From: Desulfoluna spongiiphila
GTDB lineage: Bacteria; Desulfobacterota; Desulfobacteria; Desulfobacterales; Desulfolunaceae
Assembly: GCF_900101345.1 (NCBI RefSeq)
Contig: NZ_FMUX01000020.1
Coordinates: forward strand, 62,001-126,000
Direction: 5' to 3'
Length of the DNA: 64,000 nucleotides
The position numbers and the translations under genes were made by a program. Shown here one piece after another: positions 33,601-41,900 of this stretch; position 1 is the stretch's first letter; each line of letters begins with the position of its first letter. Below the pieces are notes generated by a model, which saw only the letters and a program-made list of their open reading frames with translations, searched no databases and was not told the origin of the DNA.

Positions 33601-33819
33601 GCTCTTGAGGTTGTCCTCCTGTCTTTCGATGACCTCGGTCTCCAGCTCACTGGGGCTGGCCCCCGGCCAGGAGGTCATCACCTCGATTTCAGGCAACTCG
33701 GTGTCGGGTGCCAGCTGCACGGGGAGCTTGGTGAGCCCGATCATACCGAACAATACGATCATGATCACCATCACCGCTGCGGTGACGGGTCGTTGGATGG
33801 AAAATTTAATCAAATCCAT
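30676..33819 (-). CDS. RND efflux pump, HAE1/AcrB-like
   Basis: 1047 residues: 12 membrane helices, two large periplasmic loops (porter and docking domains). N-terminus FSIQRPVTAAVMVIMIVLFG and the helix-4 motif GMLVDNSIVVLENI identify the family. In AcrB the helix-4 site is an Asp pair; here it is Asp-Asn, seen in a subset of HAE1-like pumps, so one member of the proton relay is changed. Pairs with the MFP at 33950 and the TolC-type channel at 29336. Substrate unknown; likely hydrophobic toxins. Confidence 0.93.
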   Translation of the reverse strand: MDLIKFSIQRPVTAAVMVIMIVLFGMIGLTKLPVQLAPDTELPEIEVMTSWPGASPSELETEVIERQEDNLKSLQNLQKMESSSYNDYATITLTFALETDVDTALLRVSNKLNEVSDYPDNVYEPVISSSGGSTRPIIWMQMRALEGSDTDILTQRTFFDNEVKQYIERVDGVASLMVFGGTKDQLEIVLDPEKMARRGITINQVIARVTAANNDISAGVLGIDRRNYRIRTTAKFQNVTDPLDVVIVDDGITRILLRDIATSRIGYEPQFVSVMENGAEGIVIGVKKQKGGNVLEIVERVHAEVDRLNEDVLAKRGLYINWSYDEAPYILRAISIMKKNVLIGAALAILVLITFLRSFRSTGTIGLAIPISAIGTFTTLWLMGRNLNVVSLAGISFAVGMLVDNSIVVLENIDRHLKLGKKTFDAVYEGATEVYGAVIASTLTTVAVFLPVIFMKQEAGQLFRDIAIAITTAILLSLFVSITVIPSFMHLIYKKKGPAQKEGGALGKVGDMFISSIMGVSNFFLKNTLTRVGCVVSFTAFSLLIAWALMPKAEYLPQGNQNFIMNILVPPPGYSAEKRHEVGEYVFEQTDAYRKDTGQGLPKIKNVFYVSADMISMFGVVCTDEDETRAGELIPSLNQIIYSMPGMFGISLQPGIFETGLGKGRTIDLNISGEDMGAIVQAGFTLWGAVGQAVPNSQIRPVPSLEMAYPEGRIIPDKKKLAAGGLTEQELGIYVDVLMDGRKVADYSPDGKDRIDLVVRSEEADFKTPEAILAAPMVNNHGKLVRVGDVATLSYEHGMTQIDRLEKRRNIRLEITPPIDVPLQEAMETIRTTVDGLSEAGQLSGLNVKLGGNANKLMETFHALKWNLALAILITYLLMASLFENFLYPFIILFSVPLAAAGGFIGLRLVDLLVARQPLDVLTMLGFIILVGTVVNNAILIVHQSLNNVRLENMLGMDAIKDAIRTRIRPIFMSVCTSISGFLPLVLATDSGSELYRGIGSVLLGGMALSTLFTLFVIPALLSFFIGYEEKGRKAAPVQESLERYSA

Positions 33820-33949
33820 GGGTGGCTTGGTATCCCTGGTTTCATCATGTCAAAAAAGGCCCGACGGCCCCGGTCTTTGATTACGTGTCACCCGGCGACA
33901 AGGCGTCCGGTGCGGGGAGGACGGGGTGTGACTGTCCTTTAGATCCAAT

Positions 33950-35014
33950 TTAATTCTTTGCTTCGATGACCGTGACGGGCTGGCCGGGCTGGAGCCGGTC
34001 GTTGCCGTCGATGATGACGTCCATGCCGGGGGTAACAGGCCCTTCGGCGATTCCGGCGGCCCCTTCGACGTAGGCGAGGATGGTCACCGGCAGGGGCGCT
34101 GCCGCCCCTTCGTTGATGGTGTAGACAAGGGTCTGGCCGTTAAAGGTCACCAGGGCGTCCCGGGGCACCAGGGTCATCTCCTGCTTGTCGCTGGCAGGCA
34201 TGGCCACGGTGGCGCTCATGTTGAGGACCGCTGTCTCCAGCCTGGGAAGCATCACCTTGACAAAGATGTTCTTGGTGGCCGCGTCCGCAACAGGGATGTA
34301 CCCGGTGATGGTGCCGCGGGTGGTAAGCCCCAGTGCGGTGATGGTGACGTCCAGCTCTTCACCGGTCCGTGCAAACACCAGAAGGTTTTCCGGCATGGGC
34401 ACCTTGACGTAGAGATCGTCCATGGAGCCGATGAGGCACAAGGGGTTCCCGGGGGTCACCCAGTTGCCTTCGTCGGCATTTTTCTCCAGGACCACACCGG
34501 CAAAGGGAGCGCGGATGATGCTCTTCTCTTTTTTAAGGAGGGCCAGGGCCAGGTTTTCCTGGAGGGTTGCCTTCTGCATGGCAAGGTCCTCCATGGAGAG
34601 GCGCATCTTGTCATACTCCTGCTCACTGGCCGCCTGCTGCTTGAACAGGGTCTCGTAGCGGGTCAGGTCTTTTTTTGCCTGGACCAGCCGGATCTCCACC
34701 TGTGCGATTTTTTTCCTGACCGTGCCGATTTCGTTGTTCACAAAATCGAGGTTCAGGCGAAACAGGGGCGCACCCTGCTTGACCTGGTCCCCCTCTTTGA
34801 CCAGAACCGCTTCCACCTGTCCGCTCACCTGGGGGGAGAGGGCCGAGATGCGATCAAACTGGAGGGTTCCCACCACATCCAGGGTCTTGGCGATGGTCTT
34901 TTGCTGAATCTGGCTGGTCACCACCCGCGCCGGAGGCTGGGCGGGACCCTCGGCGTAGGACAGTACCGGCAGGGCAAGCAGGGTGATGATGGTTATCCAT
35001 TTGATTGCTTTCAT
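33950..35014 (-). CDS. RND periplasmic adaptor (membrane fusion protein)
   Basis: 354 residues, signal peptide ending SYA, lipoyl halves at VSGQVEAVLVKEGDQVKQGAP and IIRAPFAGVVLEKNADEGNW, with an alpha-hairpin (~95-160, heptad pattern) between, then beta-barrel and membrane-proximal domains. It bridges the RND pump and the outer-membrane channel. No lipobox. GAGGT six bases before ATG. Gap of 130 bp to the RND gene, 280 bp behind tetR. Confidence 0.92.
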   Translation of the reverse strand: MKAIKWITIITLLALPVLSYAEGPAQPPARVVTSQIQQKTIAKTLDVVGTLQFDRISALSPQVSGQVEAVLVKEGDQVKQGAPLFRLNLDFVNNEIGTVRKKIAQVEIRLVQAKKDLTRYETLFKQQAASEQEYDKMRLSMEDLAMQKATLQENLALALLKKEKSIIRAPFAGVVLEKNADEGNWVTPGNPLCLIGSMDDLYVKVPMPENLLVFARTGEELDVTITALGLTTRGTITGYIPVADAATKNIFVKVMLPRLETAVLNMSATVAMPASDKQEMTLVPRDALVTFNGQTLVYTINEGAAAPLPVTILAYVEGAAGIAEGPVTPGMDVIIDGNDRLQPGQPVTVIEAKN

Positions 35015-35294
35015 TGATGTACCTCGCTACTCAAAAAAGGGTCGGTTAAAGCGGTGGATCCAAGGCTTGCGTACTGGCATGCGCAAGCTACCGGATGGTT
35101 GAGGAGATGGTCCTCTGTTCGGGGTGCATGAAAGAGGCACCCGCGGGAAGACGGTCAACGGTGGTTGTGTGTTTCCCGGGTACCCGCGGCGGGGATGTTC
35201 CCCGCATTGTGTATTCTTCTGAGCCTGTATTTAGATATAAACGCAACACCGCCTTTTTTCCTGCGGTGGGCATTTCTTTTTTTTAGAGCCTCGC

Positions 35295-35921
35295 TCAGGC
35301 TGGCACCGGATCGGCCCTGAGGCCTGCTGCGATGTAGTGAATCAACTCTTCCAGCATGGCTTTGGGGTCCCGGTCGATGCCCAGGACGGCGATGGATTCT
35401 TCCATCATGCACTCTCCCTGCATGATCCCGAAGGCCGAGATCCGGAAGAAGGCGATGCGGCGCAGCAGGGTCATTTCAGGAACGTTCGGCAGGGCCCTTG
35501 CCATGCAGTCGGCCAGGTAGATGAGTTTTTTCTCCAGAATATTTTTGAGGTTCTGTTTGAAAAAATCCTCGTTTTCGTAGGCCGCTGCAAACTGGTGAAA
35601 GACGTTCATCCAGTCCGGGTGCGTCACGGTGAACTCATGCAGGGGCGCAAGCTGGGTGCGCAGAAGGTCTTCCAGCACAGGGGCATTGGTGCCGGCTTTT
35701 TCCATCACCTCCTTGAGGCGCTGGGTCTGCTCCTCTTCCAGGGGGGTAAGGAACCGGGTGACAATGGCCGAGATGAGGTTGTCTTTGGAGCCGAAGTGGT
35801 AGTTGATGGCCGCCACATTGACCCCTGCTTCCTCAGTGATTTTCCGCATGGACGCCTTGTCGGCCCCCAGTTCGACGATGAGCCTTTCGGCGGCATCGAG
35901 TATTTTTGTTTTGGTATCCAT
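35295..35921 (-). CDS. TetR family repressor of the efflux operon
   Basis: 208 residues. N-terminal TetR helix-turn-helix (ILDAAERLIVELGADKASMRKITEEAGVNVAAINYHFGSKDNL, with recognition helix NVAAINYHFGSK), then a ligand domain of the YbiH/CecR-like (DUF1956-like) type. It is first in the efflux operon and two palindromic sites lie just upstream, so it most likely represses itself and the pump genes until a pump substrate binds. GGAAA before the ATG. Confidence 0.9.
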   Translation of the reverse strand: MDTKTKILDAAERLIVELGADKASMRKITEEAGVNVAAINYHFGSKDNLISAIVTRFLTPLEEEQTQRLKEVMEKAGTNAPVLEDLLRTQLAPLHEFTVTHPDWMNVFHQFAAAYENEDFFKQNLKNILEKKLIYLADCMARALPNVPEMTLLRRIAFFRISAFGIMQGECMMEESIAVLGIDRDPKAMLEELIHYIAAGLRADPVPA

Positions 35922-35950
35922 TCAGGTTTCCGTTGGGTGAGGAACATGGG

Positions 35951-36003
35951 TTCAAACACTGTTTAAAATAACGATTCATGGGGGGTTTTAAACGATGTTT
36001 GAA
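35951..36003. promoter_or_regulatory. Double TetR operator
   Basis: Two 18-base arms (35951-35968 and 35986-36003) are inverted copies with 16 of 18 matches. Each arm is itself a small palindrome: AAAC-ACT-GTTT on the left, AAAC-GAT-GTTT on the right. They lie 30-80 bp before the tetR start. Two dyads fit binding of two TetR dimers. Confidence 0.7.
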
Positions 36004-36087
36004 TTTGAGGCAAGGCTTTTGTTTGAATGAGCAAAAAAACAGTCAGGGGGGATAGGGTCAGGGTTTCTCTGGGTAATGCAGGCGGGG

Positions 36088-38961
36088 TTAAAATGTGTAC
36101 CCGATCGAAAAGTGGAGCTCCCCGGAGCTCTCCCCGGGCTGTCGGTCCAGTTTCCAGCCGTAGAGAAAGCCCACGGGTCCGATGGGGGTGACGTAGCGCA
36201 GGCCGGCACCGGCGGAGGAGCGGAAGGATTCGGAGAGGTCGGGGTCGGATGCGCTCCGGATGCTGCCGGTGTCGAAGAAGGTGGTGAACTCGACGTTCAA
36301 GCCGAGATCAAATCGTGCCTCCAGGCTTCCCAGGATCGAGGTTCGCCCGCCCACGGGATCGCCTGCATCATCGACAAGGAATTTGTTTTCGCTGTAGCCC
36401 CGGATATCCGAGGTACCCCCCAGAAAGAGGAGCTGGTCTTCGGGGATGTTATCGTTGCTCCCGTAAGGGATGATGTGATGAACCCTTCCCCTCAGGGCGA
36501 AAGTGAGCCGACTGAAAGGGGTTTTGTAGAACCGCAGCTCATAGCGGTGCTTGAAAAAATCATCCAGATTGTTTTCGATGCCCTGGGAGATGTCCAGGGC
36601 CCCAAAGGCGATCATTCCTTTTCTGGGGCGGACAAAGGAGTCCGTGGAGTTGTAGGTGAGGGCCGGGGTGACCACCACGATGCTTCGCGGTTCGTATTGC
36701 TCGGCGTCCTCCGGCGGGATGGGCGTTGAGCCCACCCTGTACTGTTCTCTGTACTCGTAGCGGTTGTTGAGGGAGGCGTTGAAATCTTCCAGGAAGCGCC
36801 GGTTGAAGGTGAGGGAAGAGCCGTAGGTGCGCGTGCCGAAGTCCTGGTTGAACTCTTCGAGTTTTTCCCCGAACATGCTGAAGGTGGCTGAGACCCGGGT
36901 GCCCAGGAAACGGGGTTCGGTGATGCCCAGTTCGGTTCGGTAGCCGATTTCACTTGTCTCTGCGGAGATCCATCCGTCTTTGTTCTGGCCGAAGAGGTTG
37001 CGGTCGCCCAGGCGGGTGTGGGCGTATTTTTTCCGTCGGGTATCGTATCCGAGCCCGAGCTCAAAGTAGTAGGGTTTTCTCTCCTCCACCTCCACCAGGA
37101 GATTGACCTCAGGGGCCTCCTCCTTGAGGCCGATGGTTCGGAAGTGTGCCGCGGAAAGGGCCGCGATGTTTCGTATGTTGCGCTGGGTCTCAAGGGTTTT
37201 GGTGAGGGAGAAGGGCTCTTCCGGGGTGAGCTCCACCTCCCGCTTGAGGATGCGTTCCTTGGTTCGGAAGTTGCCTGTGTAGAAGACTTCGCCGGTTTTT
37301 ACGTGGCGTCCTTCGGTGATGTCATAGGCCACCGTGGCCTGGCCCGAGCCGTCGTCCGCGGTCTCGACCTGTGCCGATCCCTTGACGGCGATATGGGGGT
37401 AGCCCTGCTCTGAGATCTCCTCGGAGAGTGTGTTTTCGTCGCTTTTGATCATGTACTCCCGAAAGGGCTCCCCTTCTTTCAAGGCAATGGCGGCCCGTGC
37501 CTCTTCGGGGGTGAGGGCATCAAGGCCGTTGAAGGCAACGGCCGTCACCCGGGTCTGCATGCCTTCGTTGATCACAAGGGCGATGTCGGTGAGCTTTTGC
37601 CCGGTTTCGGGGTCTTCCCGGAAGGTCACCGTGTGGTCCACGGCGGTGTCCAGGTATCCCTTGCTCAGGTAAAGGGATTGAATGGCGCTGATATCCTCTT
37701 CAAGAACCTCGGGGACGAACTCTCCGGCGCTGAATGTACCGGGAAGGCGGGTGAGCATCTGTTTATCGATGCGTTCCCTGTCAAACACCGTGTTGCCCTG
37801 AATGTCGATGGCGTGGGCAACATAACGCGGCCCCTCTTCGATGGTGAACAGGATGTCCCGCTCCTTGATGCCCTCAACGGTGGCCTCTGTCTCGCTCATG
37901 CGGACCCGGACATCCAGATAACCTGCTTTCTGGTAGCGGGTCCGGATGTTCCGGATGCTTTTTTTCAGGCCCAGGTCGCTTCGGTTGCCTTCCTTTGTGT
38001 AGGCCAGCTCTCGTTTCAATGTCCACCCCCAGAACTCTGTGTTCCCTTCAAAGGCGGGCACGTATTTTTTCCCTTCGGTTACCTTGAACCGGATGGTGAT
38101 GTCGTGGGGGTCGGAGAGGTGCTCCACCTCCGGGGTGATCTCCACATCCGCATACCCCTTGGCCCGGTAAAATTTTTTCAGGTTTTCCACATCGTCATCT
38201 AATTTCTTCTGAATGAAACGGGGAATCTCTCCGTAGAAGAGGGAAACCTTCCAGGTATCGAGACGCAGCTTGAGGCGTGCGCTGGAAAACCCCTTGTTGC
38301 CCAGGATTTCAACATGCTGTATCCGGTTGAAAATCCCCTTTTCAATGGTGACGGTCACCTCAAAATGTCCGTCGTCCGGGTCCTCTTCTGACGTGACTCG
38401 GACCCTGGCGTCCGGGTACCCCTCGGTTTCGAAGGTCTTTTCTACGAGGGCCTCCTGCTTTTCAAGCTTCTCGGCCACGTAGGCATCCCCTGTGTAGATG
38501 GTCATGGCGTTGAGCACCTCCTTCTGGAGGAGAGGAAATGCCCCGTGGATGTGGATCTCTTTGATCCTCCGGAACGGGGTGAGTCGGAAGGCCAGGGCCA
38601 TCCGGCCCTGTGCCTCTTCGGGGTCGGGCACGTCAATGGCCTGGAAGAGGCGGGAACTCTTGAGAAGGTCTATGCTTTTTGCAAGGGCCTCACCGGAGAA
38701 GGGCTCCCCTTCCCGTAGCAGGATGATCCCCCGGGCAAAGGCGGCGAGGCGGTCTTTGCCCTCTTCGGGGCCCAGGATCTCGACGGTGATCTTCGAGACC
38801 ACGGGGGGCGGGGTGTCCGCCCCTGAGACGTCGGGGAAGAGGGCCCCTGAAAGGACCACGGCAAGGCAGATTATCCCCATTGCCCTGCAGGTGTTGTCCC
38901 ATACCCGTGTCCATGGTCGGGGTGCCGGGGCGCTGTGGGTGTGCCGTTCCAAGGGGCGCAT
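36088..38961 (-). CDS. tamA: Omp85 family outer-membrane protein (TamA-like) with seven POTRA domains
   Basis: 957 residues. Signal region ending SGA, then by my reading seven POTRA repeats (~54-127, 128-207, 208-291, 292-374, 375-463, 464-542, 543-625; conserved starts such as VQHVEILGNKGF-like IQHVEILGNKGF, AHAIDIQGNTVF and TGEVFYTGNFRT), then a 16-strand barrel (~626-957). The barrel has the Omp85 motif GGTSDIRGY and the closing GAGLRYVTPIGPVGF with terminal aromatic Phe. TamA usually has three POTRA and BamA five. It starts two bases after the tamB stop, so it is coupled to it. Together they should form the TAM machine that moves lipids or assembles outer-membrane proteins. BamA itself is a less likely identity because of the tamB partner. 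Confidence 0.88.
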   Translation of the reverse strand: MRPLERHTHSAPAPRPWTRVWDNTCRAMGIICLAVVLSGALFPDVSGADTPPPVVSKITVEILGPEEGKDRLAAFARGIILLREGEPFSGEALAKSIDLLKSSRLFQAIDVPDPEEAQGRMALAFRLTPFRRIKEIHIHGAFPLLQKEVLNAMTIYTGDAYVAEKLEKQEALVEKTFETEGYPDARVRVTSEEDPDDGHFEVTVTIEKGIFNRIQHVEILGNKGFSSARLKLRLDTWKVSLFYGEIPRFIQKKLDDDVENLKKFYRAKGYADVEITPEVEHLSDPHDITIRFKVTEGKKYVPAFEGNTEFWGWTLKRELAYTKEGNRSDLGLKKSIRNIRTRYQKAGYLDVRVRMSETEATVEGIKERDILFTIEEGPRYVAHAIDIQGNTVFDRERIDKQMLTRLPGTFSAGEFVPEVLEEDISAIQSLYLSKGYLDTAVDHTVTFREDPETGQKLTDIALVINEGMQTRVTAVAFNGLDALTPEEARAAIALKEGEPFREYMIKSDENTLSEEISEQGYPHIAVKGSAQVETADDGSGQATVAYDITEGRHVKTGEVFYTGNFRTKERILKREVELTPEEPFSLTKTLETQRNIRNIAALSAAHFRTIGLKEEAPEVNLLVEVEERKPYYFELGLGYDTRRKKYAHTRLGDRNLFGQNKDGWISAETSEIGYRTELGITEPRFLGTRVSATFSMFGEKLEEFNQDFGTRTYGSSLTFNRRFLEDFNASLNNRYEYREQYRVGSTPIPPEDAEQYEPRSIVVVTPALTYNSTDSFVRPRKGMIAFGALDISQGIENNLDDFFKHRYELRFYKTPFSRLTFALRGRVHHIIPYGSNDNIPEDQLLFLGGTSDIRGYSENKFLVDDAGDPVGGRTSILGSLEARFDLGLNVEFTTFFDTGSIRSASDPDLSESFRSSAGAGLRYVTPIGPVGFLYGWKLDRQPGESSGELHFSIGYTF

Positions 38962-38963
38962 GG

Positions 38964-41900
38964 TTATCTCATCTCCAGGCGGAAGATGAGCTCGCCGCCG
39001 AAATCGCCGTCCGTGTCCCGAAAGGCATTCATCAGCACGTTTTCATAGAACTTGTATTCGGTGATGGCGCTCTGGACGGTGACCCCGTTTTTGGTGCCCA
39101 CCCCGTACTTGAGGGTCATGCGTTTGGAAAGCTCTTTGCCCACGGTGATGTTGATATCTTCGGCGTCCTCCTGGTCCGTGCGCTCCGTGTACGTCATTTC
39201 GATGGTATCCAGGCCCGTGGCCTCCTTCAGGCTTCCTTCAAGGGTGCGGGTGACCAGGTCGGCAAGGATCTGTTTGGTGGACATGCTGGATCCCCCTTCG
39301 CCGCTGATCATCTCACTGCGCGTCTTGTTGAAGACGATGAGGGAGATGATGTCCGTGTCGGTCTCCTCCGGCACCGAGCTCATTTCGAACTTGAGGTTGT
39401 CTTCCACCCCGGAGACCTTCAGGGTGATGGTCCACTGCCTCACCTTGATTTCGCTGTCCACATCGATGGTTGCCTCAACCTTGTACGGGTTGATGAAGTC
39501 CACCACCCCTTTTTTGATCTCAAACTCTTTGCCCAGGTAGGAGATGGTGCCGGACTCCACTTCGGCTCGTCCGTTGACAAGGACCCGGCTCAAGGGGCCG
39601 TAGATGGTCATGGTGGGTTTCAAAGCCATGAGGGCGATGTTGTTGTCCACGACAAAGGGTGATCGGTGCCTGATGGAAATGTTGAGCTCCGTGTTGTCCA
39701 AAATGGGAGTGGAACGTCTTCGGGTGACGGGGGCCGCTTCTCGTCTGCGCTGGCCGAAGCTGTCGATGAGGCCCAGCCTCACATTTTTAAAGTAGCGGCC
39801 CTCCACCAGGACAATTTCTCCTGAGATGAGGGCGTGTTCCGGTTTGCCCGCATAGGTGAGCTCCCCGTTTACAAGGAGTTCCATGGTGTCGGGCAGGATC
39901 AGGGGGAGTGCGTGGGCTCTGAGCGTTGCCTTGACGGATACCGGTGTCACATGGTCCAGGCCCAGGGTGCCTGAGAAATCAAATCGTCCTTTGTCGAGGT
40001 TGCCGGTGAGGGTGTCGACGGTCAGGGCTTTCGGCGTGACCGTCATGCGGCCGTTGAGGCTGTGAAGCTGCTGGCCGAGGACCGGTACGGTGAAGCCGAT
40101 CTGGTCCAGGGTGAGCTCTCCGTTAAAGTCGGGCTCCTTGAGGGTACCGCTCAGGCGGGCGGAAAGGGTCATATCTCCGGTGATATCGCCCAACTCCTCA
40201 ATGAAGAGGTGGATGACCTCCAAGGGGACGGCTCCGTCCACCGAAAAGTTTAAAGGGCCCTCCGGTGAGCCCTCACCGCTGATGTCAAGGTGCCCCTGAT
40301 CGAAAAGGGAGAGGTTCAGGGTTTCAACGTGCAGGATGCCGTTATCAAAGGAGGCGTTGCAGGCCCCTTTGTCGATGAGTTCCGTCTCTTCGTGGGAGAT
40401 GGTTAACTCTGTAACGGCAACTTCTGCGGTGAGGGTTTTCGGGGCGGTGACATCTCCCCGGGCCTCGATGAGGCCGGAGACGTTTCCTGTAAGGGTCGTG
40501 CGGCCCGCCATCTTGAAAAAGGGCTCCAGTCGGGTCTTCTCCATCCGGGCTGTGGCTGAGAACATGTGCGTGGAGAGGTTGTAGCTTCCGGACAGGTCCG
40601 TTACAAGATCCCCCCGGACCCTTGCTTCATGATCCTGGAGGGAGACCTCCAGGGTGCCGTCATTAAAGGCCTCGTTGTTCAGGCGCAGGCGGGTGATGGC
40701 TATTTTTCCGGTGAGGCTGGGGTTGTCAAGGGTTCCTTCTCCGGAGACGTCAAGGTCGATCCGGCCCTGGGCGGCGTTGTGGGCCCCTATGAGTTCAATG
40801 TCCTCAATGCTTATATCCCGGGCTTTAACCCGCAGGGCGTAGGTTTTATCCGTGGGTGAGATCCAGCCGTCGGCCTTGAGTTCCTCTCCCGGTGTGAGGG
40901 CAATGACAAGATCATCCACGGTTATCCGGTTGTTCTCCATGCGGGAGTCCAGGGTGACCTCATGGATCGTCTGGACCCCAAGGTCAAGCTCTCGAGCCGT
41001 AAGGGAGACGGAGCCCCGGAGATCGGCCGTGTCCCCTGCAAGGCGGGCATTGATGGAGAGCCTGCCTGCCATCTGGGGGGTGACGTCTTCCAGGTAGAGT
41101 GAGTCTCCTTTAAGGACCGCATCAAAGGCGGGGTGGGCCAGGGGGTCGCCGGTGTCTGCATCGAGAACCCTGGCGGTGCCGGAGAGCGCCAGCTCGGATT
41201 GCCCGTTTGTCATCCGGACCTCGTCCATTTTGAGCACACCGCCTTTGAGGTGCAGCACGGCGGCAAGGTCCCCCAGCCGGTAGTCTTCCACGGCAAGGTC
41301 GCTTCCGGTGAGGGCCAGGCGCGCCGCGGGGTTTCTCAAGGGGCCCTTGCAGGTGAAGGTTCCGTTCAGCTGCCCGGAGACACCGGCGGATTCCAGAAAG
41401 GTTGCCGTGTCGATGTTTTCAAAATTCAGGGCAAGGTCCACGGGAAGTGTGGGGGAGAGAGCCGGAGAGCCGGACGGCGAGCGGCTGTCCAGCAGGTTGA
41501 TTGAGCCCATTGCCCGGATACGTGCATCACTTTCCTCAAGGGTCAGTTCGTGGAGGGTGAGTTCTCCGGAACGATCCAGGCCGGCGGCCAGCCGAAGGGT
41601 GCCCAGGGCATGGCCTCCGGCCCCCAGGTCGTCACCCAGGATCCGCACTTCTGCCACCGGGTGTGTGGTGGAGCCGCTCACCCCGATGTCCAGGGTGAGT
41701 CGGCCCCTCAGCCCCGCCTCTTTTGGCACCAGGCGCAGGCTGGCCAGGTCTTGGACCCCTAAGGAGAGGTCTGCCTTGACCTCCGCGGTGGAGAGGTCCA
41801 GGCTCCCGGTTCCCTCAAGGGTGGCTTCCCCTGCCTCCGCGTTCAGGTGGCGAAGGGCCAGACGGTTGTTTTCCATGGTAAGGCGGGTGCCAAGGGTCAG

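Noticed and set aside
35063..35092. GCTTGCG/CGCAAGC inverted repeat between tetR and the adaptor gene as terminator
   Set aside because: No T-run follows on the minus strand and the genes are expected to be co-transcribed; too weak to call.
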